From positions 1-64,000 of the forward strand of contig JAURVB010006673.1 in NCBI GenBank assembly GCA_033002965.1: a stretch of DNA of 64,000 nt, given 5' to 3'. The notes under the pieces are model-generated. The model did not search any database. It was not told where the DNA came from and worked only from the letters and a program-made list of their open reading frames with translations. Position 1 is the first letter of the stretch, and every line of letters starts with the position of its first letter. Positions 50,689 to 63,888 of this stretch are shown piece after piece. The DNA is from Piper betle (Eukaryota; Streptophyta; Magnoliopsida; Piperales; Piperaceae). The translations under genes and the position numbers were made by a program.

Positions 50689-51200
50689 CTGCTGACCATG
50701 GGTCACCATTGTTCTCCACCTCTGAGACTTCCTCCTCCAACATCTTGGTCACCATCGTGACCATCGTGTTATGACGAGAAGAACACTGCCAGCCCCAACT
50801 ATCATCGCCGCCTCACCACCCATGGGCACATCCGAGCCTGAGGTTTTGGACCTGGTCATAGACTAGGTCATGGTCTGATTCGCTTGTCTGACCCGACCTA
50901 GGCCGATTGGTTCGGCTTGTTTTCAGACCTTTTTTACTCTATTTTCTACTATTTTTGGATGTTTCAAGGTTTGGGCATATTGTGCTATTTTTATATTTTC
51001 TGATTTAGTGTATATTCGAATGTAGTTACTGATTATATATTGATATTTATGTATATTTACTGATTTGATTGTTCAGTATCTCATTTGAATTCTGAAAACT
51101 ACTGTTGGCTTCTGATTACCTAATGAACATTGTTTAAAGCACAATTTACTATTCTGAATATGTTTTTGATTTATTGTATTTTTTATATTTATTGGTATTG
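50689..51200. other. Older repeat DNA between two solo LTRs
   Basis: No gene. Probably part of one older element continuing at 53938-55474 and 61525-61864, into which the long LTRs inserted. Confidence 0.35.
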
Positions 51201-52338
51201 TGTAACACCCCAAATCCGGTCCACACTAGTGAACTGAACCGGCATGTTACAGGCCCCAGTTAGGTCAGGTAACCGAAACCCAACTTGTGCGGATCTAATC
51301 TCGACATCTTAAGATGAAGATACGACTTGTCATGTATGGATGAATGTTCAAAATCTTAACATGATACTAGATGGATGACATGCAAACTAATTTATGCACC
51401 AACAACAATTTCGATAAAAATCAATAAAGTTCTGAAATAAAACTGACGAGTCTCCATAAAAGTGCAATTAGGGGCCACCCTGTCAAAATAACTTATATAA
51501 ACATATATGCATATATAAATAATTTCATTCATACAGAATCTAATCTGCTGTATACTCATTATGAAGCTTAGGTCTCAGCCCACCTGTGCAATCTATTCAC
51601 GTTTCACATCTTGTTATCATGTCTTAGCATTCAATCATGTCACATCATCATGTCTTAAGCATTTAATCACACCATTCACAATATAATAACATCATAAACA
51701 CAATATTAACCACTTTATCGAGTGACATGTGTGCAAGCGACATCAGTGCTCCTTCGTCTAGGTTGGTACATCCAACTCCTGCTTATCACCTACATATAGT
51801 ATAAAAACACGTTAGTAACAAGCATTATTGGTCCAAAAGATAACTATAATAAATTGGCCATAAGAGCAAACTCTCATATAAAAGAAAACGCTCATATACT
51901 TCTCGTGAACTCTCTGAAGGGCACCTATTGAGGAGTCACTGGGCTACAAACCTGGTAGCATCCCGAACTGTTTGCTTTGCTGATGCCTCTTTCGGCATTT
52001 TTCTCATTTCATTTTTCTCTGGTCCATCAGGACTACATGTATATCCTAAGCCCTCTCCTTACCTCCATAATTCTCCTGGCCTTGAGCACGAAGGCTGAGT
52101 ACTCTCAGGCAGTCGCCTTTAATACCCTTTGAACCACAAGTCTGACATGCACTGTACTAAATAATACATGTAAACCTCAACATTCTCTGGGTGTGAGGAA
52201 CTCAAACGCAGAGTTGTCAGGATCCCTCAAGAATGGGACAATCCGCTCACTAATCCAGAGCCCGCTTTGACTGACACAGCATCCGCTCATAGTATGTGAA
52301 GTCAGTTTCTCTATCTCTCATCTCACTGAAAACTCGAT

Positions 52339-52391
<53 letters not shown>

Positions 52392-53937
52392 TGGGAAGGG
52401 ATTTATATAATAGGCCCGAAGGTAACTTGTAGTGGATCTTATTTTCGAAATCATCCTTGAGGGATCTCATCCTCGAGGGTTTATTAATTCGGAAAACTGT
52501 TCGGCTAAGTGGCCCGAGTTAAGTGGAATCTAATAAAATGTCACTTAACTCATCCTACAAATAATAAAATAAACATACAATAGAAGAGAACGTCAAACAA
52601 AGATGAGTCCTAAATGGACCTGGTAGAAGCTTCAAGCACGTCATCGCACCTAGGCGGCGAGCTCCTACTCTGTACCTACACATTAAATCTAGAAGCTAAC
52701 GCCCGCTAACTGAATGATGCATCAAACTCGTCATGATCAACACACTCACAATGCAAACAACATCCATCAACAATAAAATAATCATAAATGTGAAAATAAT
52801 TCTAACTCATCCTATTCATACTAATTTTATTGTGTTTTTCTAAGTTAAGTCATGGTCAATTATCATGCTCAGATTCAACTTACCTCATTAGATCACTTAA
52901 CATTCATTCACAATTAATCCAACCATGCCACTTATCACTTCATTCATAGTTAGACATTAGTCATGACAATTAATCAATCCTAGCACAACATTCTAGGATT
53001 GATTAATTGTCATGACAATTAATCAATCCTAGTGAATCTGGTTTTCTGGCAGCAGTCACCAGTAGCGTCTACTGGTCGGATAGTGGTTATATTGGGTACC
53101 GTTTGAACCGGCTTGGCAAGCCCAATGTATCTATGACATTGACATGGTCGGTGGAGGTGGCGGCTAGCCAGAAAATGCCTAAAACAGAGCGGCGACGATG
53201 GGTGAAGAAATCCGGCTAGCTCGGGGCGGCGATGGGCTCCGATCGGGTCAGGAAAAGTCGCTAGAGGGTCGAGGGTGTCGAGGTGACCACCCGATCATGG
53301 CGGTGATGGTCGCCGGCGGCGGAATCAACGACGCGAGCGTGCCAATGCCGTTGCGGTGGCCAAGGTTGGTCAGGGCAACACGGCAATGCCATTGTGGAGC
53401 ATGGCGGCGACGGCGACAAGCAAAAGGGGTGGCAATCAGGGTTTGGGGAAGAAGGCGTCAGGGGGGGGAGAGGGAAGAAAAGGGCACAGTGGTAAACTAG
53501 TAAATAAGACTTGACTCTTTTCCTGCTCAAGTTAAGAATAATAACTAAGTCGTAAAAAATCCCAAAAAATCAGGAAAAATCCCATAAAATAAAATAAACA
53601 CCACAACATCATAGTGACATGTTCTATAACTAACAACCCACCCAAACTGCCCGTAACACGTCCTAACGTGGTAAACGGCCTAAAACTAATTCTACGATCC
53701 ACTATATATAAAAATAAAAAAATAACTGACATACTCTCATATATTCTGATAACTCATTCTTTTCTATTGTGTTCATGACATTACCATCATATACTTGGGT
53801 ACGCATGACCCTTATGGCTCATACACGTGACCAACGTCAGCTCAGTACACGTGTTCTAAAACTGACTCGACTCAAAAATAATAGGCGAACCGACCGATTC
53901 TAAATATAAAACCCTGACTTGAATCGCAGGTTTTACA
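51201..53937 (-). mobile_element. Long solo LTR, 2.74 kb, perfect TSD TATTG
   Basis: On the plus strand it starts TGTAACACCCCAAATCCGG and ends GGTTTTACA, the reverse of the LTR at 47751-50688. It is flanked by TATTG at 51196-51200 and TATTG at 53938-53942. No internal domain or second LTR, so it is a solo LTR left by recombination. The GC-rich block lies at about 53050-53500. Confidence 0.9.
52344..52388. repeat. (AT)n microsatellite at the LTR TATA position
   Basis: About 45 bases of AT repeat between GATAAAATT and GCCTGGGAAGGG. The related copies have only 8-10 bases here. Confidence 0.85.
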
Positions 53938-55474
53938 TATTGTTTGTGATATATAATATGAATATTATTATTTATTTATCAGTTATTTATGATTGGTAAA
54001 TAATCTATTTCTTGTTGTTGGCTGTAGAACTTAGTTTATGAATAGTTTAGGCCACCATAGACTGTTTTAAGTTGTTTGCCATTTATTAAAGTCGTGTTTT
54101 TTGAGTCTAGGATTTTTAACTGAATAATTATTTTGCTGACTTTGACTGTTTTAACTAATTGACTGTAGATTGTTTAAGTTTTATAACCCATATGACTGAC
54201 TACTAAGTATTTAATTGGAAACTGACAGTTGACTGTGTTGACCTCATTTGCTATTTTAATTTTCTTGACCAATTTGACGGATTTGATCGAATCAACTAGT
54301 TGACTATTTTGAATGGCTAACTATTTGGATGGTGAACATTTGACGATATGACTGTGATTAATTGACTGATTGACCAAATTGGCCATAAGTGATTGTGATT
54401 GACAATTGGCTATTTAATCAGATTATTGTAATTATTTTACTATTATGACAGACTGTACACTGCATTGCATGCATTGTATTTATTATTAGGTATGTGGATG
54501 CCACTTGTTGGCACTAACCGACAGCAAGGAGCTGGAGTTCCGGTCTATAGGACTCGCTCTCTGTTTACTATTAAATAAATATCGTATTTTGGGTTTACAC
54601 CAATCATGTGGTATGCTATTTGATTCCACATGATTGTGTTATTGGATTGATAAAATTATGGGTATTGTTACTATTATCACACTGTTATTATGATTGTTAC
54701 TGTTATCGTTACCATTACCTTTATTGTTATCGTATCGCTATTGTTATTGTTATTGTTGACATTACCATTACCATTGTTGTTACCATCAGCATTTTCGTTA
54801 CCGTTCTCATGGTCATCACCACTATCGTTGTTGTCATTGTTGTCGTAATTATTACCATTATTATTATTGTTATTGTTACTATTATTAGTAGTGTTACTAC
54901 TATTGTATGTTACTGGTGTCGATTTTGTCACGACGTTGTTACTATCACTGTTTTCTTACTGGTATTGTTATTGTTATACTTGTTGACTCATGCCCAGGTT
55001 TTCATTGCCTTAGTGTATGTGATCCAAAGGGCATATAATCCCTATGGATGATGGGCATCCAGATATCGCTTATCCAGAGACACTGACAATGTTTCCTAAG
55101 AATACAGATCTGTTCTATACTTCAATGTATGTGCTCTAGAGGTTATATTATTGTTTTACCCTCCTGATGATGGTATCCAGGGATTACTATATTATCCTAT
55201 ATTGCAACGTTATATTGTTTTGTATTGTACTGTGCTAACTATATTGTATTATGCTAACTATATTGTATTGTATCTAGATACTTTCCTGTACTGTATTGGT
55301 TAAAGTTTTTCACTCGTAACATCTCCTTGAACTATAATAAGTGGCTTGGAGTATATGTAATTTGTATAATTTGAGCTATATGTAGGTCAATTGTTTATAC
55401 ATTACTTATGTGAGAACCAATTTGTAACTAACATTTTTAAATATTATATATATATATATATATATATAGGTTTT
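53938..55474. other. Non-coding DNA between long LTRs
   Basis: No supported gene. It contains repeated TTGACTG/TTGACC words (54120-54420) and the trinucleotide-rich tract listed separately. Confidence 0.45.
54660..54980. repeat. Imperfect (GTT/ATT/ACC)n trinucleotide tract
   Basis: About 320 bases built of TTATTG, ATTACC and GTTACT words. It produces a 147-codon hydrophobic frame on one strand and an Asn-rich frame on the other. Both are artefacts. Confidence 0.8.
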
Positions 55475-56397
55475 TGTGACACCCTAAATTTGGTTCGCTT
55501 GTGGACCAAACCAAAATTTCAAGGGTCCCGATTAGGTCAGCTAATCCAAACCTAACTTGAGTGGATCTACTTTCGGTGTCTCAAAATGGAAGATACTAAT
55601 CACTATACATGGATGAGTGCACAGAACTCTAACATATTACTACATGGATGACATGACAACCAGTTTACATACCAAAATAATTGCGATAAAATCAATAAAA
55701 ATTTATGAAATAAAACGAATAAAGTCTCCCCTAAAAGCGCAATTAGGGGCCACCGTGTCAAATCAATATGTATAAATACACAAATCCATATACATCCATT
55801 GCACCATATTTTCCACATAAATATTTAATTCAGCCACATCAAAATATTCTACATTTTGGGGCTCGACCCATTTGTTCATTCTATTCATTTCCACTTTTAT
55901 CATTCAATCTTCACACTAATATTTATTTTGGATCATATTATTGCTATCCATTTATATTTACCAAAATCTTCATCATATAATCTTTTTCATCAGGCAATTT
56001 CATCACAAGAAGTTCATTTTCAAAATAAACATAACAAATAACCAAAATAGACAAAACAAACATTCAGTCGGTGAGCATGTGTGTGTGTGAAGGGTAGGTC
56101 ACTACTCCTCCGTCCAAGCCGGCGTATCCAGCTTTTAATCCTCACTTGCATATATATATATATATATAAAAGAAACGTAAGTAATAAATGTTACTGGTCC
56201 GAAAATATAATTACATAGCAAACTAGCAAATGAGACCTGGCTCTCATTTTGAAGAAAACATTTATATATTTCTCATGAACACTCCTAAGGGCATATACTT
56301 AAGAGCCATTGGGTTGCAAACCAATAGCCTCTTAAATTGACTGGTTTGATGCCTCTCTCGGTATTTTGTCATTTTCCTGATCCCTTAGGACTACTAG

Positions 56398-56728
56398 TGT
56401 AACACCCCAAATCCGGTTTATTGTTAACCGAACTGGAAATGTTTCTGGGGACCAAACCGAATCTCAATTCAATTAATTTGGTCAACCCAAACTTAAGCGG
56501 AAGGGATCTATTCTAAGCGTTATAAGATGAAAATTATGTTACAACGAATGTATGAAATACACAACCTAACAGGACGCTACGTGAATGATATGATGATGAA
56601 GAAAAGAATCACACCAAAAATCAAAATCACACAATAATCGATTTAAATATTATGGAAATCTTGTAAATAGGTGGACAAGGTTTTTGCTAAAAGTGCAATG
56701 AGGAAAACACCCTATACATCATCATATC

Positions 56729-56775
<47 letters not shown>

Positions 56776-59559
56776 GAAAATAAAATATAATACAATATCA
56801 CATCCTTTTATCATCACACTATTTTTCCTAGTCATGATCCATGACTGAGTCTTGAGTCACCTATTACTCATGTTACCATCGCTGGACGTTTACTAACTTT
56901 AAAATTACCAACTCCATTCACAAAATAAGTTCACCATGCATTAAAACATCATCAAAATATTTCATAACAAGTTTTACACATTCACTAGAATCACAATTAA
57001 ATGTCCTATCTCCAGGCATGTGTGTGTGCAAGGATGCCACCGTTCATTCGTCAAGTCTGACATATCCAGTTGTAACTGATGCTCACCTACATATATAATA
57101 GAAAACCGTTAGCAACGGTTGTTACTGGTCTAAAAAATAATTAATATCAAGCTGTTTATGAGAGAAAATCTCATTAAAAGAAAAACATGCATATACTCCA
57201 AAAGAACTCTCATAAGGGTAACACTACTGAGGAGCCATTGAGCTATAGTAAGGATGGCATCCCGGATTGACTGGTCTGATGCCTCTCTTGGCATTTTCTC
57301 ATTTCTCTTCTGATCCTTCTAGACTACCAGTATATCCTAAACCCTCTCCAACCCTCCATATTTCTCCTGGCCTCGAGCATGAAGGCTGAGTACTCTCAGG
57401 TAGTCGTTTTTAGTACCCTTTGAAGCACATGTCCGGACATGCGTTGTACTAAATAATACTTGTAAGCCCCACGTTTCTCTGGGTGTGAGGAACTCAAAAT
57501 ATGTGTTGTCAGGATCCTTTGGGAATGGAACAGTCCTCTCACTAATCTAGAGCCTGTTGTGACTAGCACGTGCCCCCGCTCATGGTACGTGCGAGTCGGT
57601 TTCGCCATCCCTCGTCCCACTAAAAACTCGGGAAAAAAACTTATATAGGCTTCGGAAGGGATTTATAATTTAGGCCCGAAGGCAACATGTGGTGGATCTT
57701 GTTTTCAAAATTAGACTTGAGGGATCTCATCCTCGAGGGTTATTAATTTTTGAAAAACAGTTCGCTAAAATGACTCATGTTAAGTAGGGTCCGATAAATC
57801 ACCGCTTAACATGTCCTACAACATACAATCTAAAGCAACAATAAAATAGATCGACAATTAAGAGTACAAGTCCTAAACGGACCTGGTAGAAGCTCTCAAC
57901 GGGGTATTGCACTTATGTGGCGAGCTCCTACACCAAACCTACACAAACATGATTAAATTTTAATGCCCATGTACTCCCACATGATGGAATAATCAACAAC
58001 ACTAGGGCCAACATGCATGTCTTGATCAATCCATCAAATCTTAACAATCATGTCCTATAATTCTATATTCCTAGGTGATCATGTCATCAACATCTCAATT
58101 GTTACTATGTGATTTGAACATATCAATTAACTAACTTAAGATCATAAACCTTCTTAATAATCAAACTAATACTCAATCATAACACTTTAATCATTAGAAC
58201 TAAATGTGTAATTCACAAGTCTAATTATCCACCTTAATTAATATCAATGTAGACATGCACACATTTTTAATTAATAAATAAATTATTTTTTTCATAATTA
58301 CAACAATATGATTTTGAAACCCTAAAATTAGTACACAATCGAATGATGTACATGCTGATGATAGTCAGCCATATATAAAATAAAATAAATATTAAATCTT
58401 TATACCTAGGTTGAAGATCACTCAGCGACGGTAGCGATGGCCGCAGTTGCCAGTGTCGTGAGGATGGAGACAGTGGTTGTGGCTGCCATCCCAAGGCTAC
58501 ACTGAGAAGGAGAAGGTACCTCGTCGTGGTCGGAGCACCACTGGCCAATGGTGATGGCCAGTCACCGGTGGCAGGGGCTAGTGAGTGGTGGTCGGCTAAG
58601 GTGATGGTGTACAAAGTGTGGGGTCGGCTAGGGAATGGGGAGAAGACTAGGGATGGTTGAGGTCAGCTAAGGGGGTGGTTTGTGTGGCCGGAGGTGGTGT
58701 GCGACTGGTCAGCAGTGACAGTAGTCGCCGGCGAACGTGCATGCAAGCAGCGGCCCTATTTTCAGCAAGGGTCACCGTGCATGTCGTAGAACAGGCTGGG
58801 GAATGGTCGAAAAGGATGAGGGAAGGCTAGGGAGGGTTGCTAGAGGTCGTTTCCGGTGTTGATGGCTGGCGGACACACATGTAGGTGGCGACGGCGGCAA
58901 CCGAGGGTGGAAAACAGAGAGAAAATGAGGAGAGAAGGAAAGAAGAAGGGGTGGTGAGGTGGAGTCGACAGTGATAGGTTGTCAGGGTGATGGTGGTCGG
59001 TGGTGGCGAGGTCACTCACCGGCAGAACAAGGGGAAGAAGAAAAAGAGAGGTGGCAGGTATCTTGGAGGAGGAATTGGGGAGGAGAAATAAGAAGAAGAA
59101 GAGAAGAGGTTGGGGGCAGTCTTATAATTAAGACTTGACTCGATCCCGCCTCGAATCAATATTCATAATTAATTTCTTTAAAAAATATCAAATAAATATG
59201 ATAAAATTTTATAAATTAAAATATGCTCAAATAATTAAACTAACATGTTCTACCCTACTAACCCACCCAAAATCATAACTAACACAACCTAACACGATAA
59301 ATGGCCTAATTCTAATTTTCTACAATCTAATGCATAAAATACTAAAAATCTGTCATACTGTCGCATATTCTGATAACTCATTTTCCTACTGTTTTATTGA
59401 CATTATCATCACACACTCGAGTATATTTGACCTCATGGCTCATAACACACGGTTGGCCTCAGTTCGGTGCACGTGTTTTGAAACTGACTCGACTTGGACA
59501 GACGGCTGAACCAATCCATTTACAAGTATAAAACACTGACTCGAGTCACGGGTTTTACA
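56398..59559 (-). mobile_element. Long solo LTR nested in another LTR of the same family, 3.16 kb
   Basis: Starts TGTAACACCCCAAATCCGG and ends GGTTTTACA on the plus strand. Flanks are ACTAG (56393-56397) and ACCAG (59560-59564). The host LTR continues across the insertion at the conserved word CAGTATATCCTAAGCCCTCT, the same word that appears inside the nested copy near 57330. This fixes both ends exactly. Confidence 0.88.
56738..56770. repeat. (TA)n microsatellite
   Basis: TA run inside the nested LTR, at a different LTR position from the TATA-site repeats. Confidence 0.8.
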
Positions 59560-61524
59560 ACCAGTATATCCTAAGCCCTCTCCTTTCCTCCATAATTCTC
59601 CTAGCCTTGAGCACAAAAGATGAGTACTCTAAGGCAATCACCTATAATACCCTTTGAACCACAAGTCTGGACATACACTGTATTAAATAGTACCAGTAAA
59701 CTCCACGTTTCTCCGAGTGTGAGGAATTCAAAATGAGAGTTTTCAGGATCCCTCGGGCATGGAACAACCCTCTCACTAATTCAGAGCCCACTTTGACTGG
59801 CACGACATGTGCACCCTGCTCATGATACGTATAAGTCGATTTTCTCATCTCTCATATCACTGAAACACGATAAAACTATATATAGGCCTGGGAACGGAAT
59901 TATATAATATGCTCGAAGGCAAATTGTGGTGGATCTTATTTTCGAAATCAAACTTGAGGGATCTCATCCTTGATGGCTATTAATCTAGAAAACCGATTGA
60001 TTAAATGACTCGGGTTAACTTGGATCTGATAAAATGCCACTTAACCTATCCTACAAGTAATAAAACAAACATATAATAGAATAGAATGTAAAACGAGGAG
60101 CGAGTCCTAAATGGACCTGGTAGAAGCTCCAACTGTGTCCACACACCTAGGCGGCGAGCTCTTACTTTGTACTTACACATCAAACTAAAAACTAACACCC
60201 ACTCATGATGCATTCACACATCCTATAGCATACACACATCAATCATACTCACATCAATCCCAATCCATATAAGATTTCCTATGCTATGTTGCATTAGATT
60301 ACGATACTTACTTAGTTTACACAATTAGTTCCTTAGCAAATGTTTTAATATAATTCAATCAAGAAATTCATGTTTTCATTTACAATAAAATAGCTAACAC
60401 ATCAACTCATCAATCTTAGCATGTTGTGCTGATAATTATCATCTTTAAGAAATTAAATTGGAGTTAATTATAGCTTGCGTCGTCCTAAATCAGCGACAAC
60501 TAGGGTTTTATCGTGTGGCTCAAGACTAGAATTCGCACCCGGTGGCGTCCAAAGTTTGATCGGGCTTGACTTAATGAATTCAACGAAAGATCCGGCGAAT
60601 TTCAGCGAATCAGGTTTTCCAGCGGTCTCAAACGACTTTTTCGGAGAACCAATTGGGGCTATGGGTCTGCACCGGCTCAGCGAGCTCAACCCAATGGTGG
60701 TGGTGGTGAGGACAGTGGCGACGAGTCGGTCGGGGTCGGCCGGCTTGTTCGATCGGGCCTCGGCAGTGGCGCTAGGTTGGGGGAAATGGTTGGGGGTCGA
60801 AGGGGGTGTTGTCGGCAGCACGGCGGCGATGTAGTGGCGCGGACGGCAACAAATAGACAACGGGAAGGGCAGCGTATTCTCATAGTGTCAGGCCTCGTGG
60901 CGATCAGGGGGGAGGGTAGGGGGGCTACGATGCTCAGGGCGGCACGACGATGACACGACGGGGCTCGACGACATCGATTGGTGGCGGTGCAGCTGCCAAA
61001 GGCGGCATTGGCAGCAATGATAGGGGCGGCGTCATGGTGAGGGGGAGAAAAGGTCAGGGTGAGTTCGGTCGCAGTTTTGTGAATAAAACTTGACTCGACT
61101 CTAACTCGAGTCAAAAATAATAACTAACTATGTAAAAAATCCTTAAAATCCAGAAAATAGAGGAAAATCTCATAAAATATAATACACACCATAACATGAT
61201 AATGACATACTCTATAACTAATAACCCACTCAAACTGCTCTGTAACGCATCCTAATGCATTATTCAACCTAAAAATAATTCTACCATCTAATACTAAAAT
61301 AAATAAATAAAATATGGGCATACTCTCATATATTTTAATAACTTATTCCGTTGCTATATTGCTAACGCTATCATCATATACTTGAGTATACATGACCCTT
61401 GTGATTCATAACATACGACCGACTTTGGCTAAGTATGCATGTTCGGAAGTTGACTCGACTTAAAATAATGGTCGAACCGATCAGTTCAAAATATAAAACC
61501 CTAACTTGGGTCATAGGTTTTACA

Positions 61525-61864
61525 TTTTTTGTCCTCGACAAGGAGCTGCATTTGTTGTGGGAATGATTTGCTTCACTTGAACGGTGGTGGTTATGAGTTC
61601 TGCATTGTTACAGTATTTGATTTTTCATATATTGTATTATTGTATATATTGTTATCGGAATTGTCATTTACGGATTTGAACTGTTTAAAATTGATTTTCT
61701 TCACTGCTACACCATGATGATTTATAAATCCCGGGGATTTTATTGAGGCTTGTTGCATTTTTCTGTGTTATTCTTTGATTTTATCTATTGAAATTAAATT
61801 GGAAAATTGCTATATCCATTACCGAGAAACACTTTCGGTCTGTGAACCACGCTAGGACGTTACA
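61525..61864. other. Possible end of an older LTR
   Basis: Non-coding. It ends with a TCTGTGAACCACGCTAGGACGTTACA-type terminus (the last bases GGACGTTACA matter), similar in style to the TTACA ends of the other LTRs. The left part would lie beyond the inserted long LTRs. Confidence 0.35.
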
Positions 61865-62145
61865 AAAAGTGTGGATGAGACATGTAGCGAATCAGTTCAC
61901 TTTACTTTATTATATTTAGTAGATTGATAGATATAATTTGATGATTGGTTAAGGATCAACGGTGCATTGATGGTTGGTTAAGGATCTGATGGTGGTTTGT
62001 ACGCTATTTAATATTCAATCATACTTTTTGACTACTGACTTAAAAACACCTATTTTTAATTAATTTGGGGTTAAATGGGAAATTAATTTGGGTTGATTTA
62101 ACCAAGCTTTTTTAAATAAGGAAAAAAGAAAAAGATTAGCACGAT

Positions 62146-62677
62146 TAGGGTGCAAGTGGTCGGTCAATTTACTATTTTACCAGTGTTTCAAATTTGGTTG
62201 AAATAAAACTTCTAAGTAGTTTTTTAACCATTTAATGAAATAGTAAAAAAAAGTGGCAAATTTAATCGTATCGCTTTTATTTTAAAATAGTAGTGGCAAA
62301 AGCCTTTGTCGTTATCGTTTTACAATTTCATTTATTTTTAAAAGTAAAAAGTATTTTAATTAATTAATATGAATAAAAAGTAATATTATTACTATATTTA
62401 ATTAAAATTTATATTATTATATTTTTTTCATAGTTAATTTAACATAAATATATCGTTTAAGTGACCAAATTTATGATTTTAGCCAGGATTTAATAATGAT
62501 AAAGATTCATGTAGATTATATCAAAATTTACCAACCATTAACTGTTTACTGTTTGTCAAAACAATCGAAACTTAATAAGGCGGTAAAAAGTGTGATAATG
62601 GTTAATAATCAAGAAATTAGTAAATGATAATAATAAATACCTTCGACCACACTGTAACTGCACCACTTGCACCCCTA
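62146..62677. mobile_element. hAT-type MITE, 532 bp, with 8-bp target duplication
   Basis: Left end TAGGGTGCAAGTGG and right end reversed TAGGGGTGCAAGTGG. Flanks are AGCACGAT (62138-62145) and AGCACAAT (62678-62685), 7 of 8 identical. No coding region; AT-rich interior. Confidence 0.8.
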
Positions 62678-62689
62678 AGCACAATGTAA

Positions 62690-63180
62690 GCCTGCGGTTA
62701 ATGGTCAAATCTAGCGCTATCGCCCGGGTCACTAAGGGAGGCTCGAATCTTGCCACCTCTGACCAAGTCTAGCTAAAATCTGACTTGCCTTGTCCATGGT
62801 TGTGGGTGACCGATCTAATCATCACCCGGAAAATCCAACTTGAAGAACGACCCAATTTAATTTTCTACCTAAACCCAAACCAAATGGAAACCGTGGTATT
62901 CTAAGTAATTAACGATAAAATCACTATTGAATAGTAAGTAATGCGTAAATAATATTAAATTGTTAATAGAGTATCATTCCACTATTTAATCATAAATATG
63001 TCCACTTTTGAATATTACTTGGAAGTGGGAAGATTAAAAATAATTATTTGTCAAAAGGAGATAATCACAAAATTACCCTCTAGGTTAATTCTATGCCAAA
63101 ACAAAAAATTAAAATTAACCAGCAAGACCATGTTGATTGGAAAAACTTTTTAGCTGCCAATAGTTGGCCAAGGCACAAGC
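62690..63180. other. Non-coding AT-rich DNA
   Basis: Nothing recognisable beyond short low-complexity runs. Confidence 0.5.
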
Positions 63181-63188
63181 TTACCTCT

Positions 63189-63555
63189 AGTTGCCTCAAT
63201 TCAACTTGAAGTTCGATATTCTAAATTAAATAATATATTTTATATTTTGTATATAATTATTTATATTAAATCTAAATAATAATAATTAAAAACATTTCTT
63301 AATGATGATTTTACATGATAATATAATAATTTCATACACAAACAAACTATTTGGTAAACTATTAAATCCTTCAAAACTAATTTCATTTTAAATTATACAA
63401 AAGAAAATATAGATTAATAAAGCTCAAATTTTCTAATGTTCGACTTGAACTCAACTTAGCTCTAAGCACATTGAACTCGACTCAAACTCAAAGATAAACA
63501 AGTAAAACTTTGAGTACAGTTGAACTCAAATCCACTTGTTTGATTAGCACCCCTA
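63189..63555. mobile_element. Possible MITE related to the one at 6949-7501
   Basis: The right end TTGATTAGCACCCCTA and the preceding ACTCGACTCAAACTCAAAG words match the right end of 6949-7501. The left end (TAGTTGCCTCAATTCAACTTG-like, about 63189) is tentative and no target duplication is visible. Confidence 0.45.
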
Positions 63556-63729
63556 CGTCCTCACTTAATTTTGTACTTCTAGAAGAGTCCAAATTTATGA
63601 TTTTAATATTTCTACTACCCTACTTGTTCTTATTTTCCTATTGCTTTTATTGAAGCTTTAGTTTGGATAGGTCAGCTTGCTAGTGAATCTTATTGCAGGT
63701 TGTCTCTCGAGGACAACAGTGCATCGAAT

Positions 63730-63743
63730 TGGTAATCAAAGCC
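63730..63743 (+). other. tRNA-Met primer-binding site of an LTR retrotransposon
   Basis: TGGTAATCAAAGCC, followed by ATGG, resembles the common plant primer-binding site TGGTATCAGAGCC (initiator tRNA-Met). It lies 146 bases after the previous MITE-like end and about 160 bases before an open gag-like start. A 5' LTR would have to end just before it, probably around 63724. Confidence 0.5.
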
Positions 63744-63888
63744 ATGGTTTTTAGGCCATCCACCATCACCCACCCACCTAACCTTACTGCCTCTACTGTT
63801 ATCACCTCCTTCTTTGTCATCTTTCCTTATCCCATATCCTTGCCATCAACTCCTTGTTCCTTGTTATCTTCCTTTCAAGTATTGTACG

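Larger units (their letters stand above)
55475..61524 (-). mobile_element. Long LTR, split by a nested copy
   Basis: The left part (55475-56397) starts TGTGACACCC. The right part resumes at about 59560 and ends GGTTTTACA at 61524. Removing the nested copy gives about 2.89 kb, matching the family. Flanks GTTTT (55470-55474) and TTTTT (61525-61529) are compatible with a decayed 5-bp duplication. Confidence 0.75.

Noticed and set aside
54608..55051. 147-codon hydrophobic frame
   Set aside because: Made by a GTT/ATT trinucleotide tract. The opposite strand gives an equally long Asn-rich frame.
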